A stretch of DNA of 64,000 nt from assembly GCF_008710095.1 (NCBI RefSeq), contig NZ_VYKJ01000001.1, positions 434,001 to 498,000 of the forward strand, written 5' to 3'. A program made the translations under genes and the position numbers. How positions within the stretch are numbered: position 1 is the stretch's first letter; each line of letters starts with the position of its first letter. The DNA comes from Affinibrenneria salicis. GTDB taxonomy: Bacteria; Pseudomonadota; Gammaproteobacteria; Enterobacterales; Enterobacteriaceae. Of the stretch, positions 16,213-26,931 are shown in pieces. The notes below the pieces were generated by a model, which saw only the letters and a list, made by a program, of their open reading frames with translations, was not told where the DNA came from and did not search any database.

Positions 16213-17712
16213 ATGGCAAAGATTATTACCTGTACGACCGTGGATGGCAAAACGGTCCAGTATGTTGATGACATCATCGGTTCAGGTTCGATGAAAGACG
16301 TTTATTTTTCGCCGGATAAATCCTATGTCGTCGCGTTCTATAAAAAGCCGCAAAGCGCGCAGGCCAGAGAACGGATTAACATGATTACCGGCCGTTTCAG
16401 GCAAAATATTTTCGAGCAGGCCGGCGGAGAATACTGGCAAGGGCTGTTTTGCTGGCCCACCGACATGATCGAGCACGACGGCAAGCTGGGCATTGTGGTT
16501 CCCACCTATCAAAGCCACTTCTTTTTCAAATACGGCTCTAAAAATAACGACTTTCTGTCGATCAAAGGCCGGGAGAAAGAGGGCAAATGGTTCGCCAGCG
16601 CCAACAACCAGAATAAGTTCCTCGATCCGCGGGAGCGCGGCAATACGCTGAATTACCTGAAAGTGTGCCTGTTGCTCACGCGCGCGGTGCGTCGCATGCA
16701 TGCCGCCGGGCTCTGCCATAGCGACCTGAGCTATAAAAACGTGCTGATCGATCCGGAACAGGGACACGCCTGCGTGATCGATATCGACGGCCTTGTGGTG
16801 CCGGGGAAATTCCCGCCCGATGTGGTCGGAACGCCGGATTTTATCGCTCCGGAAGTGGTAAAAACCAGCCATTTGCCCAAAGAGGACAAAGACCGTTTTC
16901 TGCCCAGCATCAGCACCGATCGCCACGCGCTTGCCGTATTGATCTACATGTATTTGTTTTACCGCCATCCCTTACGCGGCGGCAAAATCCATGACATGGA
17001 CGACGAACTGCGCGATGAAACGCTTTCCATGGGGGAAAAGGCGCTGTTTATCGAGCACCCGACCGATCGCAGCAACGCGGTAAAAATCAGCCAGGTAAAA
17101 CCCTCCGCCTTGCCGTGGGCGGACCCGGAGAAAATCCCTTATACGATCATGGGCCCTTATCTCTCGCCGCTGTTTGAAAAAGCCTTTATCAGCGGGCTGC
17201 ACGATCCGGCGCAGCGACCGACGGCGGACGAGTGGGAAAGCGCGTTAATCAAAACCATCGATCTGATTCAGCCCTGCCAAAATCCGGCCTGCGAACAGCA
17301 ATGGTACGTTTTCTCCGGGAAAACGCATCCGGTTTGCCCTTACTGCGGCACGCCTTACGCAGGGAAACTGCCGGTGCTGAACCTTTACTCGTCGCGCAAG
17401 GCCGGCAGCTATCGTCCCGACGATCACCGGCTGATGGTGTGGAGCGGCCAGTCGCTGTACGCATGGCACGTTAATCGCCTGATAGCGCCCAACGAAAGAA
17501 CCAGCGAAGAACAGAAAAAACGCGTGGGGTATTTCCAACAGCATCAGGATCAGTGGTGGCTGGTCAATGAAGGCATCCATGATTTGCTGGTGCTGCCGGA
17601 TAAACAACGGATCGCCATCGGCGATAAACTGCAGCTCACCGACGGCCTGCAATTCGTGCTTTCGCTGGAGGAAGGCGGCAGGCTGGTGGTGGTGCAATTG
17701 ATCGCCAATTAG
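16213..17712 (+). CDS. Ser/Thr protein-kinase-like protein with zinc ribbon and FHA-like tail
   Basis: A 499-residue kinase-fold protein. The glycine loop GSGSMKDV sits at 23-30, the catalytic loop HSDLSYKN at 169-176 (Asp171, Asn176) and the metal-binding motif is DID at 190-192 in place of DFG, as in several bacterial Ter-associated kinases. A CxxxxC...CxxC zinc ribbon follows near 355-385. The last 90 residues (RPDDHRLMVWSG ... GDKLQLTDGLQFVLS) look like a degenerate FHA domain, which would bind phosphothreonine. No membrane segment is evident. It should be opposed by the PP2C phosphatase encoded 33 bp upstream. Confidence 0.85.
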   Translation: MAKIITCTTVDGKTVQYVDDIIGSGSMKDVYFSPDKSYVVAFYKKPQSAQARERINMITGRFRQNIFEQAGGEYWQGLFCWPTDMIEHDGKLGIVVPTYQSHFFFKYGSKNNDFLSIKGREKEGKWFASANNQNKFLDPRERGNTLNYLKVCLLLTRAVRRMHAAGLCHSDLSYKNVLIDPEQGHACVIDIDGLVVPGKFPPDVVGTPDFIAPEVVKTSHLPKEDKDRFLPSISTDRHALAVLIYMYLFYRHPLRGGKIHDMDDELRDETLSMGEKALFIEHPTDRSNAVKISQVKPSALPWADPEKIPYTIMGPYLSPLFEKAFISGLHDPAQRPTADEWESALIKTIDLIQPCQNPACEQQWYVFSGKTHPVCPYCGTPYAGKLPVLNLYSSRKAGSYRPDDHRLMVWSGQSLYAWHVNRLIAPNERTSEEQKKRVGYFQQHQDQWWLVNEGIHDLLVLPDKQRIAIGDKLQLTDGLQFVLSLEEGGRLVVVQLIAN

Positions 17713-17766
17713 CGGCGCGGCTCTCGCGCCGCGCCATCGTCAGATCATGCCGGGAAGGTCAGCGAC

Positions 17767-18807
<1,041 letters not shown>

Positions 18808-18869
18808 CTGCGACGCCCCCCGACGCGGGGTTCCGCCTGCGCGCCTTCCGGCGCCATAAAGTGCGCCGT

Positions 18870-18910
18870 CGCCCTCTGCCGATAATACCCGGCCACCGCG
18901 GCAGAGGGCG
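18870..18910. repeat. Inverted repeat between convergent genes
   Basis: CGCCCTCTGCC (18870-18880) and GGCAGAGGGCG (18900-18910) are perfect 11-bp complements around a 19-base loop, between the end of the Ala-Ser-linker protein gene and the end of fucU. No U-tract follows on either strand, so it is a weak bidirectional terminator at best. Confidence 0.5.
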
Positions 18911-18921
18911 CGCTGACGTCG

Positions 18922-19347
18922 CTACGACGGCGTCACCCCTTTCTTCAACAGAATGTTGCCATATTTCGCGCGCTCCCCGCACAGTACGATCGCAAAGGCG
19001 CGCGCCGCCCGTTGATAAAAGGCAAAACGGTCGATGCGTTCGATCGGCGGCCCGCCCCGCTCCTGAAACAACGCCTGGCGATAGCGCCGCTCCACGTCCG
19101 GGTCCAGCGAATCGCCGGCGACCGGCGCCATCATGACCAGCGGCGGCGCATAGCTGTCTAATTCAAACAGCGGGATCACCGCGGCCAGCAAATCGCTGAC
19201 CGCCAGGCCATCGGCCCGAATCACCTGCGGACCCAGGCTATGGGCCGGGAAATGGGCGTCGGCGAAGATAATCTCATCGCCGTGCCCCATTTCGGCCAGC
19301 GTTTTCAACAGTTGCGGCGAGATCAGCGGGGAAATGTTTTTCAGCAT
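18922..19347 (-). CDS. fucU: L-fucose mutarotase
   Basis: A 141-residue RbsD/FucU-family protein, the usual size. It starts [26 protein letters not shown] and has the catalytic-site stretches [11 protein letters not shown] and ends YGNILLKKG, all typical of FucU. The enzyme interconverts alpha and beta anomers of L-fucose, feeding the isomerase. Last gene of a three-gene minus-strand operon; it starts one base after the fucK stop. Confidence 0.93.
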   Translation of the reverse strand: MLKNISPLISPQLLKTLAEMGHGDEIIFADAHFPAHSLGPQVIRADGLAVSDLLAAVIPLFELDSYAPPLVMMAPVAGDSLDPDVERRYRQALFQERGGPPIERIDRFAFYQRAARAFAIVLCGERAKYGNILLKKGVTPS

Positions 19348-19348
19348 G

Positions 19349-20800
19349 TCATACTCCTTCAGCCTCTGACGCCAGCGCCTGATAGGCCGCGCGCTGAACG
19401 CCGGGATAATAGTAACGATAGCGATAGTCGACCTGCGCGCGCGCGTGTTCCGGCGAGGGGTATGCGCCGCAGCCGGCCCAGGCGAACATGGCGGCGCCCA
19501 GCACCGTGGTTTCGGCGTCCTCCAGCACCTTCACCGGCAGGCCGAGAATATCGGCCTTGATCTGGCTCCACAGCGCATTGCGCGAGCCGCCGCCCACCAG
19601 CAGCAGTTCCCGCGCCTGAAACGCGCCGATCGACTGCAAAATATCGAGGTTGCGGCGCAGTTGCCCGCTCAGGCTCTCCAGCGCCGCGCGATAGAGATGG
19701 CCGCGCGTGGTATCGAGCGTGACGCCGCGCCAGCCGGCCTGCCGCGCCGGCCCCAGCAGACCGCAGTCCATCCGCACGCCCCCGGCGCCGGGCGGCAGCT
19801 CAGCGGCCTCATCGTCCATGCTCTGGTACACCGCCGGCGGCGACGCCTCGCGCCACAACAACCGGCGCAGCCATTCCAGCACGCCGGAGGCCAGCCACTG
19901 CAGGCCCGGATTAAACAGTCCGGGCTGGCTGTCCAGTTCGCAGGTGGAGCCGTCATAGCGCGGCAACTGCGCGGTATCGACCTGCGGCGTGCGCACCATC
20001 AGAATCTCCCAGGTGCCGGAAGAGAGCACCGGCTGCAGCAGACCGGCGCCGGAACCGAACAATGCGAACTGGGTGTCGTGTCCGGCGGAAATCACCGGAA
20101 TGCCGGCCGACAACCCCAGATGCGCCGCCAGCGCGGGCTGCAAAACGCCGACCATCTCGCCCGCGCTCACCATGCGCGGGAACAGGCGCGGCGATAAACC
20201 GGCGCGTTGCAAAATCACCTCGCTGAAACGCTCGCGCCGGACATCCAGCAATTGGCTGGTGCCCGCCATCGTGCGGTCGGTGGTGAATTCGCCGGTCAGA
20301 CGCTGGTTAATCAGCGAGGAGATAAACAGCCAGGCGTGCGCCTTCTCAAGCAGCGCCGGATGGTATTGCTTCAGCCACAGCAGTTTGTAGAGAGTATTAA
20401 AGCTGAACTGCCCGATGCCGGAGAGCGTCTGTAGCGCGTCCGGGGCGATATCGCGCGCCGCCTGCGCCATCATTTCCAGCGTGCGCGGGCATTTCCAGCT
20501 GATAATCGGATAGAGCAGTTCGCCGTTTTCGTCCGTCAGCGCGCCGTCCACGCCGAAGGTCGTTACCGTCAGCGCCCGAATATTCAGGCGCGCCGTCTGC
20601 GGCGCGATATGCCGGCAGCACGTCTGCAAACGCGCCAGGATGTCATCCAGCGACCAGTTATGCCAGGCGGGATTTTCGGCCGCGGGCCGGCTGGCGTTGG
20701 CCACCGCCGCGTTGGCGATAACCCGCCCCTGCCTGTCCAGCGCGATCGCCCGCACGTTCGTGGCGCCGCAATCCAGCACCAGCACCGCCTCTTGTCTCAT
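19349..20800 (-). CDS. fucK: L-fuculokinase
   Basis: A 483-residue FGGY-family sugar kinase. The ATP-site start [16 protein letters not shown] and the C-terminal [21 protein letters not shown] are diagnostic, and the full protein aligns by eye with FucK. It phosphorylates L-fuculose (and D-ribulose in E. coli) at O-1. It sits between fucI and fucU in the usual enterobacterial set, 45 bp from fucI. A second, different FGGY kinase is encoded on the other arm of this locus at 26932-28533. Confidence 0.92.
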   Translation of the reverse strand: MRQEAVLVLDCGATNVRAIALDRQGRVIANAAVANASRPAAENPAWHNWSLDDILARLQTCCRHIAPQTARLNIRALTVTTFGVDGALTDENGELLYPIISWKCPRTLEMMAQAARDIAPDALQTLSGIGQFSFNTLYKLLWLKQYHPALLEKAHAWLFISSLINQRLTGEFTTDRTMAGTSQLLDVRRERFSEVILQRAGLSPRLFPRMVSAGEMVGVLQPALAAHLGLSAGIPVISAGHDTQFALFGSGAGLLQPVLSSGTWEILMVRTPQVDTAQLPRYDGSTCELDSQPGLFNPGLQWLASGVLEWLRRLLWREASPPAVYQSMDDEAAELPPGAGGVRMDCGLLGPARQAGWRGVTLDTTRGHLYRAALESLSGQLRRNLDILQSIGAFQARELLLVGGGSRNALWSQIKADILGLPVKVLEDAETTVLGAAMFAWAGCGAYPSPEHARAQVDYRYRYYYPGVQRAAYQALASEAEGV

Positions 20801-20845
20801 ATCGCCTCCTGGCGGACGACGCGACAGCGCGCCGACCCGCGCCGT

Positions 20846-22618
20846 TTAACGTTTGTACAGCGGGCCATAGTTTCGGCAGGCGCGATAATCCTGCCCTTCG
20901 CTGTCCATGCCGTGGGCCGCCCAGGCCGTCGGACGATAAATCGCCTCATCCGCGACGTTGTGCATACAGACCGGGATCCGCAGCATGGCGGCGAGGGTGA
21001 TTAAATCCGCCCCCACGTGGCCGACGGTCAGCACGCCGTGATTCGCGCCCCAGTTGGCCATCACCGACCAGACATCGCGAAACGCGCCCTGGCCGGTCAG
21101 GCGCGGCGCGAACCAGGTGGTGGGCCAGCTGGAATCCGTGCGTTTATCCAGCGTTGCATGCACCTCCGGCGCCAGGTCGACGCTCCAGCCTTCGGCGATT
21201 TGCAACACCGGCCCCAGCCCTTTCACCAGATTCAGGCGGCTCAGGGTAAAAGCCACGCCGCCGCGAGTGAGGAAGCGGGAAGAATAGCCGCCGCCGCGGA
21301 AATATTCCTGCAGCGCCGGGCACCATTGCGTAGCGGCCAGGCAGGCTTCCGCTTCCTGCCGGCTGACCTGCCAGTGCGGTTTTATGGTCGGGTTGCCCTG
21401 CTCATCCTCCTGACGGCAGGAGCCGTCCAGCGCGGCCGAACCGGAATTGATCAGGTGGATAATGCCGTGTTCGGCGCGTCCGGTCAGTGTTGCGCCGGTC
21501 ACGCGCGCCACTGATTCGGGCGACCAGAAGGTGCGTACGTCGGCGAAGATCTGAGCCGTGCCGGTCAGCAGGTGGCCGAACAGCATCGAAACGCCGTTCA
21601 GGCTGTCGTTTTCCGTCGCCAGGATATAGGGCTGGCGCACGCCGTTCCAGTCAAAAGAACTGTTGAGCAACGCTTCGGCGATATCGCCGTTCGGGTATTG
21701 ATCGGTCCAGTGGCGCTGGCCCTGAAACCCGGCCGCAATCGCATTGTAGCCCTGCGCCTCCTCGGCCCATCCTTTTTCAGCCAGCCGGGCGTTGCCCTGC
21801 ATCATGTCGCGGATGCAGATGGTCATCAGCAGGCTTTCACGCAGGACGGCCCGGTTGGCGTAAGCGGTGCGGCGCGACGCCTCGCTGTTTTTGTCTTCGC
21901 CGTAACGGAAGTATTTATCCACCCAGCTCAGCGCCAGCCCGAACTCTTGTTCGTCATAGATTTTCTGATCAATACGGCGACGCAGCTCGGTCATATCGAC
22001 CGACTGAACCTTCATGCCCAGCCAGGATTCGAAAAAATCATGATCGACGATCGAACCGGCGATGCCCATCGATACGCCGCCCAGCGAAAGGTAGCTTTTC
22101 CCCTTCATGCCGGCTACCGCCAGCCCGGCGCGAGCAAAGCGCAGCAGTTTTTCCCGCACGTCCGCCGGCATCTGCGTATCGCCGGCGTCCTGCACTTCGC
22201 GGCCGTAAATCGCAAACGCCGGGATACCCTTCTGGTTATGCGCCGCCAGCGCCGCCGCCAGATAGACCGCGCCGGGACGTTCAGTGCCGTTAAATCCCCA
22301 GATGGCTTTCGGACGCAGCGGATCCATATCAATGGTTTCGCTGCCGTAGCACCAACAGGGCGTAACGGTAATTGTCAGGCCGACGTTCAGTCGGCTGAAG
22401 GTTTCCTCGCAAGCGGCGGCTTCCGCCGTGCCGGCGATACAGCCGTCGGCGATCACGCATTCGACGCGGGCGCCGTTCGGGTGGCGCAGTTGCCCGGTCA
22501 GCAGTTGCGCCGTCGCCTGCGCCATATTCATGGTTTGTTGCTCCAGCGATTCCCGCACGCCCATTCTGCGGCCATCAATCACCGGACGAATGCCAATTTT
22601 AACTAAGCCAGGCGCCAT
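20846..22618 (-). CDS. fucI: L-fucose/D-arabinose isomerase
   Basis: A 590-residue protein, the same size as E. coli FucI (591). Family signatures include [22 protein letters not shown] near the start, [15 protein letters not shown], and the Mn-binding region around [11 protein letters not shown]. It converts L-fucose to L-fuculose and D-arabinose to D-ribulose. It is the first gene of the minus-strand fuc operon and its start lies 107 bp from the nearest operator-like palindrome (22725-22740). Confidence 0.95.
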   Translation of the reverse strand: MAPGLVKIGIRPVIDGRRMGVRESLEQQTMNMAQATAQLLTGQLRHPNGARVECVIADGCIAGTAEAAACEETFSRLNVGLTITVTPCWCYGSETIDMDPLRPKAIWGFNGTERPGAVYLAAALAAHNQKGIPAFAIYGREVQDAGDTQMPADVREKLLRFARAGLAVAGMKGKSYLSLGGVSMGIAGSIVDHDFFESWLGMKVQSVDMTELRRRIDQKIYDEQEFGLALSWVDKYFRYGEDKNSEASRRTAYANRAVLRESLLMTICIRDMMQGNARLAEKGWAEEAQGYNAIAAGFQGQRHWTDQYPNGDIAEALLNSSFDWNGVRQPYILATENDSLNGVSMLFGHLLTGTAQIFADVRTFWSPESVARVTGATLTGRAEHGIIHLINSGSAALDGSCRQEDEQGNPTIKPHWQVSRQEAEACLAATQWCPALQEYFRGGGYSSRFLTRGGVAFTLSRLNLVKGLGPVLQIAEGWSVDLAPEVHATLDKRTDSSWPTTWFAPRLTGQGAFRDVWSVMANWGANHGVLTVGHVGADLITLAAMLRIPVCMHNVADEAIYRPTAWAAHGMDSEGQDYRACRNYGPLYKR

Positions 22619-22724
22619 GGTGCTTCCTCAAGGTGATAAATCCGTTTTTATGAAGTATGTCGATACGACTTCACCGCGCCGGAAAAGAAGCGGCCCGGTG
22701 AAACGACGAGAAGAGAAATGAAAA

Positions 22725-22740
22725 GCTAATTCGAATTAGC
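22725..22740. promoter_or_regulatory. Operator-like palindrome A
   Basis: GCTAATTCGAATTAGC is a perfect 16-base palindrome with a central CG, the usual geometry of LacI-family operators. It lies upstream of fucI and closely matches palindrome B at 22961-22982. Confidence 0.75.
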
Positions 22741-22784
22741 ATAGATATCGGAGCAACAAATAAACAATCACTTTGTGCATAATC

Positions 22785-22800
22785 TGTGATGATTTTCACG
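22785..22800. promoter_or_regulatory. CRP-like site
   Basis: TGTGA-N6-TCACG at 22785-22800 matches the cAMP-CRP consensus TGTGA-N6-TCACA in 9 of 10 core bases. It lies between the two operator palindromes in the divergent sugar control region, where catabolite control is expected. Confidence 0.7.
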
Positions 22801-22960
22801 AGTTAGCGGCTTACGCCCGGCCTGAGCAGAAAACACGATTCAGCACTCAGCAATAAATACGTTGAAATTCAAATGAGTAATTAATGACCGTTGCGCATCG
22901 TCACAATTTGCCATCAAAGTATTTGTCTGGCGCAGAGAGTTTTACTAGCTTTAAACCACG

Positions 22961-22982
22961 AAAGCTAACTCGAGTTAGCTTT
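22961..22982. promoter_or_regulatory. Operator-like palindrome B
   Basis: A perfect 22-base palindrome whose core GCTAACTCGAGTTAGC (22964-22979) differs from palindrome A at two symmetric positions. The centres are 239 bp apart. It lies on the transporter side of the divergent gap. No regulator gene for this pair is present in the window. Confidence 0.75.
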
Positions 22983-23244
22983 AAATATCCGCTAAATTTC
23001 GCGTTGCCGACGGCAGCCTGAAGCGCCGTGGATATCGGGGTCATGAAAAACGGGTTTGATGCCATGTTATACCGACCGCGCCGGTCGTTGCGCCAGGTTC
23101 GCGTTCCGCCGCCTGGAGGTCGAGCGGTTAAATCACCGGCATTCGCCTTTCCCGTTTACAGAGTGCCGCGGCGGGCGCTTATCGCCGCCGTCATTATTGC
23201 AGACAGCGAACGCTTAACGCTTGATTAATTTAAGGGAAAGCGCA
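22983..23244. other. Leader of the transporter operon, no gene called
   Basis: This is the rest of the 626-bp fucI/transporter gap. A 66-codon frame at 23028-23228 has no ribosome site and no recognisable product, so I do not call it. The stretch is presumably a long 5' leader for the transporter operon. Confidence 0.4.
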
Positions 23245-24744
23245 ATGTCAGATCATTTTTTGCAGATGAATAATATTACCAAACGTTTTCCTGGCGTATT
23301 GGCATTAAGCAATGTCAGCTTTAATTTACGGCGCGGCGAAGTGCATGCCTTACTCGGGGAAAATGGCGCCGGCAAATCTACGCTGATGAAAGTGTTATCT
23401 GGCGTCTACCAGGCCGACGAAGGCGAAATAATTTTCGAAGGAGAAATCGTTAAATTTTCCAGCCCGCTCGCGGCGCAAAATAAGGGAATTACCATTATTC
23501 ATCAGGAATTTAATCTGTTTCCCGATTTAACCGTCGAAGAAAATATTTTTATTGGCCGCGAATTTTGTAAAAACAATCGCTGGCAGCTGGACGCCAGGGC
23601 GCAACGCGCGTCGGTGCTGGATATTTTGGCGAAATTAAACCTGAAAATTAAACCGGACACGCCGGTGGCCGATCTCACCGTCGCCCAACAGCAAATGGTG
23701 GAAATCGCCAAAGCGATTTCGGTCAATGCCAAAGTGCTGATTATGGACGAGCCCACCGCCGCTCTGACCTCGAGCGAAATCGACAGCCTGTTCGACGTCA
23801 CCCGCCTGCTGAAGGAGCAGGGCACCGGCATTGTTTATATCTCCCATCGCCTGGAGGAACTGGCGCTGATTGCCGACCGGGCCACCGTGATGCGCGACGG
23901 GCAGTATATCGCCACCGTGGATTACGAAACGGTGCAGATCAACGATCTGATCACCATGATGGTCGGTCGCAAACTGGGCGATATCTACCCGCCGCGCCAG
24001 CCCTTTCACCGGCGGGAAAAAGCGCTGGAGGTGAAGAATCTCAACCGCAAAGGGGTGCTGCGCGACATTAACTTCACCCTGTACCGCGGCGAGATCCTCG
24101 GCCTGTCGGGACTGATGGGCGCCGGACGCACCGAGCTGGCGCGCGCCCTGTTTGGCGCCGATCCGATCGACAGCGGCGAAATCCGGCTGAACGAGCAACT
24201 GGCCGCGGTACGCGATGTCCACCAGGCGATTGAGCAAGGTATCGGTTATTTAACCGAGGATCGGAAAAAAGAGGGGCTGGCGCTGGGATTATCGGTAGAG
24301 CTGAATATTATGCTCGGCAATTTCCCTGAATATTCCAACCGCCTCGGCATCGTAAAAGAAAAGCAGAGTCAGGCGATCAGCCAGCAATTAGTCGACGCAC
24401 TGCGGATTAAAACCCCGCATTTACAGCAAGCGGCGCTGCACCTCAGCGGCGGCAATCAACAGAAGATTATTATCGCCCGCTGGGTATGTAAGGACACCGA
24501 TATTTTAATTTTTGACGAACCCACCCGAGGTATCGATATCGGCGCAAAACTGGAAATTTATGAACTGATGAACCGACTGGCGGCGAAAGGGAAATCTATC
24601 ATCATGATTTCGTCGGAGCTGCCGGAAATATTAGGCATGTGCGATCGTATATTAGTCATGCGCCATGGCCGAATCACCGGCGAGCTGAATAACGCCAACG
24701 CCACGCAGGAAAATATTATGAAATATGCGACGTTAGAGGATTAA
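23245..24744 (+). CDS. Sugar ABC transporter, double ATP-binding protein (RbsA/XylG type)
   Basis: A 499-residue cytoplasmic ATPase with two ABC modules. The first has GENGAGKST and IMDEPTAALTSSE; the second ends with LSGGNQQKIIIARW and IFDEPTRGIDIGAK, the pattern of the RbsA/AraG/XylG group. It powers uptake of a monosaccharide with the permease and binding protein downstream. The ATG at 23245 has an AAGGGA site 7 bases upstream; a TTG at 23221 is less likely. The permease gene begins 3 bp after its stop. Confidence 0.93.
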   Translation: MSDHFLQMNNITKRFPGVLALSNVSFNLRRGEVHALLGENGAGKSTLMKVLSGVYQADEGEIIFEGEIVKFSSPLAAQNKGITIIHQEFNLFPDLTVEENIFIGREFCKNNRWQLDARAQRASVLDILAKLNLKIKPDTPVADLTVAQQQMVEIAKAISVNAKVLIMDEPTAALTSSEIDSLFDVTRLLKEQGTGIVYISHRLEELALIADRATVMRDGQYIATVDYETVQINDLITMMVGRKLGDIYPPRQPFHRREKALEVKNLNRKGVLRDINFTLYRGEILGLSGLMGAGRTELARALFGADPIDSGEIRLNEQLAAVRDVHQAIEQGIGYLTEDRKKEGLALGLSVELNIMLGNFPEYSNRLGIVKEKQSQAISQQLVDALRIKTPHLQQAALHLSGGNQQKIIIARWVCKDTDILIFDEPTRGIDIGAKLEIYELMNRLAAKGKSIIMISSELPEILGMCDRILVMRHGRITGELNNANATQENIMKYATLED

Positions 24745-24747
24745 ATC

Positions 24748-25731
24748 ATGACTGACTCATTAACTCCCGCTAATCAGCCCATTAAACCGCGCCGCATCAA
24801 TAAAGCATTACTGATGCGCCTGGCGCCGCTACTCAGTCTGGTCTTGCTGGTCATGTTTTTTAGTTTCAGCTCACCGTTCTTCTTTAATACCGAAAATATT
24901 ATGACCATCGCCCTGCAGACATCGGTTATCGGCATTATGGCGATTGGCGTAACCTACGTCATCATTACCTCGGGCATCGATCTGTCGTTAGGCTCGGTGG
25001 TGGCCTTCTCCGGCGTGGCCGTCGGGCTGTGCGCCTCGTTCGGCCTGCCGCTGGCGGTCTGCGTTATCGCCGGCATGCTGGCCGGCGGCCTGTGCGGCTG
25101 TATCAACGGCTTTCTGGTGACCCGCGCGGCGATTCCGCCCTTTATCGCCACGCTTGGGCTGATGATGTCGGTGCGCGGCGTTAATCTGGTGATGACCGAC
25201 GGCCGCGCGATCTATTTTTCCGATTATCCGGCCTTTAAACTTCTCGCTCAGGGCCGCCTGTTCGATATCCTGCCCTACCCGGTGTTCTATCTGCTGATCA
25301 TCGCGCTGCTCGCCGCTTATATCCTGAAAAAAACCGTGATTGGCCGTTACGTCTACGCCATCGGCAGCAACGAGGTGGCCGCCCATCTCTCCGGCATCAA
25401 AGTGCAGCGCGTCAAAGTGTTCGTCTACGCCTTCTGCGGTCTGTTAACCGGTATCGCCGGAGTGATCCTCGCTTCGCGCCTCAACTCCGGACAGCCCACC
25501 GTCGGCGTGGGCTACGAGCTGGAGGCGATTGCGGCGGTGGTGATCGGCGGCACCAGTCTGATGGGCGGCATTGGCACCATCGGCGGCACGATTATCGGCG
25601 CCTTTATCATGAGCGTGCTGAAAAACGGCCTCAACCTGATGGGCGTTTCGCAATTCTGGCAAATGGTCGCCATGGGCATCGTGGTGGTCGCGGCGGTTTA
25701 TCTCGATACGCTGCGCAAAAAGATGCGTTGA
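24748..25731 (+). CDS. Sugar ABC transporter permease (RbsC type)
   Basis: A 327-residue inner-membrane protein with about ten hydrophobic segments and the family landmarks GIDLSLGSVVAFSG, NGFLVTRAAIPPFIATLG and AIGSNEVAAHLSGI, followed by GGIGTIGGTIIGAF near the C terminus. It forms the membrane channel of the sugar importer as a homodimer. Encoded 3 bp after the ATPase gene. A strong GC hairpin at 25787-25813 separates it from the binding-protein gene. Confidence 0.93.
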   Translation: MTDSLTPANQPIKPRRINKALLMRLAPLLSLVLLVMFFSFSSPFFFNTENIMTIALQTSVIGIMAIGVTYVIITSGIDLSLGSVVAFSGVAVGLCASFGLPLAVCVIAGMLAGGLCGCINGFLVTRAAIPPFIATLGLMMSVRGVNLVMTDGRAIYFSDYPAFKLLAQGRLFDILPYPVFYLLIIALLAAYILKKTVIGRYVYAIGSNEVAAHLSGIKVQRVKVFVYAFCGLLTGIAGVILASRLNSGQPTVGVGYELEAIAAVVIGGTSLMGGIGTIGGTIIGAFIMSVLKNGLNLMGVSQFWQMVAMGIVVVAAVYLDTLRKKMR

Positions 25732-25786
25732 CGCGCCTGGTCATGAGTACCCGGTAAAAAAACAATCCAGTCCCTGACGCCGTCGG

Positions 25787-25813
25787 GGCGCCGGCAAGCG
25801 ACTCACCGGCGCC
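25787..25813 (+). repeat. Intercistronic hairpin before the binding-protein gene
   Basis: GGCGCCGG (25787-25794) pairs with CCGGCGCC (25806-25813) across an 11-base loop in the 119-bp permease/binding-protein gap. Such hairpins often raise the binding-protein transcript relative to the membrane parts; here that is inference. Confidence 0.5.
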
Positions 25814-25850
25814 TCGCGGGCTAAAGGGTTACCTAAACGGAGCGAATGAC

Positions 25851-26795
25851 ATGAAAAACAAATCATTATTAGCTGTCGCCTCGCTGGCGCTCGTACTAAC
25901 GGGCGGCGCCTGGGCTAAGACATTAACGCTGCCGGTGGTCAGCAAAGGCTACCAGCATGAATTCTTCCAGACCGTGAAAATGGGGACGGAAGCGGCGGCG
26001 AAAGAGCTGGGCGTCACCACCAGCTTTGTCGGCCCGGCGGATGAGACGCAAATCGCCGAGCAGATCCAACTGCTGGAAAATACCATGGCGAAAAAACCCG
26101 ACGGCATCCTGCTGGCCGCGCTGGACGCCAACGCGCTGGCGCCGCTGGTGGAAACGGCCAATAGCCGGGGCATCAAGGTGGTGACCTTCGACTCGGGCGT
26201 CAATTCCGATATTCCCGCCAGCTTTGTGGCGACCAATAACGTCAGGGCGGGAGCCGACGCCGCCGACGCGCTGGCGGCCGAGATCGGCGGCGCGGGGAAA
26301 GTGGGCATCATCGCCCACGTGGCCGGCACCACCTCCGCCATCGAGCGTTCCGAAGGCTTTATTAAGCAGATGAAAGAGAAATACCCGCAGGTGACCGTTC
26401 TGCCGGTGCAATACAGCGACGGCGACCCGCAGAAAGCGATGGATAAGACCACCGATATGGTGCAGGCCAATCCCGATCTGGCCGGCATATACGCCACCAA
26501 CGAAGGTTCCACGCTGGGCGTGGCGAACGCCGTCGACAGCCTGGGCATTAAAGGCAAGGTGAAGCTCATCGGTTTTGACGGCACCGAAGCCATTATCGGC
26601 TTCCTGCGCGCCGGCGTGCTGCAGGGCTTCGTGGTGCAGGACGCGTTCCAGATCGGCTATCAGGGCATTAAGGCGCTGAATGACGCCATCGGCGGCAAAA
26701 CGGTAGAGAAAGTGATCGATATCCCGGTGAAATACGTCAGCATGCAGAATATCGACGATCCGGCGGTGGAAAAGCTGCTGCATCCGCGGCGCTAA
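25851..26795 (+). CDS. Periplasmic sugar-binding protein (RbsB-like, Peripla_BP_4)
   Basis: A 314-residue protein with a signal peptide (MKNKSLLAVASLALVLTGGAWA) and a type I periplasmic-binding fold: FQTVKMGTEAAAKELGV, LAALDANALAPLVETA, GIIAHVAGTTSAIERSEGF and GIYATNEGSTLGVANAV are typical of the ribose/xylose-type group. It captures the sugar and delivers it to the permease. The sugar cannot be named from sequence, but L-fucose or D-arabinose is likely from the isomerase, kinases and aldolase around it. Confidence 0.92.
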   Translation: MKNKSLLAVASLALVLTGGAWAKTLTLPVVSKGYQHEFFQTVKMGTEAAAKELGVTTSFVGPADETQIAEQIQLLENTMAKKPDGILLAALDANALAPLVETANSRGIKVVTFDSGVNSDIPASFVATNNVRAGADAADALAAEIGGAGKVGIIAHVAGTTSAIERSEGFIKQMKEKYPQVTVLPVQYSDGDPQKAMDKTTDMVQANPDLAGIYATNEGSTLGVANAVDSLGIKGKVKLIGFDGTEAIIGFLRAGVLQGFVVQDAFQIGYQGIKALNDAIGGKTVEKVIDIPVKYVSMQNIDDPAVEKLLHPRR

Positions 26796-26880
26796 GCAAC
26801 ACCCGCGCGGGAAGCAGCCGCGTAACGGCGGCCTGATTCATCGTCTCCCTGACGGTTTATGATTCAAGCGTCTCTTTCCC

Positions 26881-26904
26881 GGCCGGGGAACCGTTTTCCC
26901 CGCC
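26881..26904 (+). repeat. Hairpin before the pentulokinase gene
   Basis: CGGGGAA (26884-26890) pairs with TTCCCCG (26896-26902), extended by GG/CC after a bulge, about 17 bases before the ribosome site of the kinase gene. The following TTTGT is too short for a confident terminator; an attenuator is possible. Confidence 0.35.
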
Positions 26905-26931
26905 GGTTTGTGCCAACGCCAGGAGCCTGTT

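Noticed and set aside
11399..17712. Tellurite-resistance operon
   Set aside because: Only TerD- and TerY-like proteins occur; terZ, terA, terB, terC and terE are absent, so resistance to tellurite is not supported.
23028..23228. A 66-codon frame in the fuc/transporter control region
   Set aside because: No ribosome site, Arg/Pro-rich, and it lies in a region with operators and a CRP-like site.
26881..26910. Rho-independent terminator between the sugar-binding protein and pentulokinase genes
   Set aside because: The stem is good but only TTTGT follows, so I list it as a hairpin and not as a terminator.
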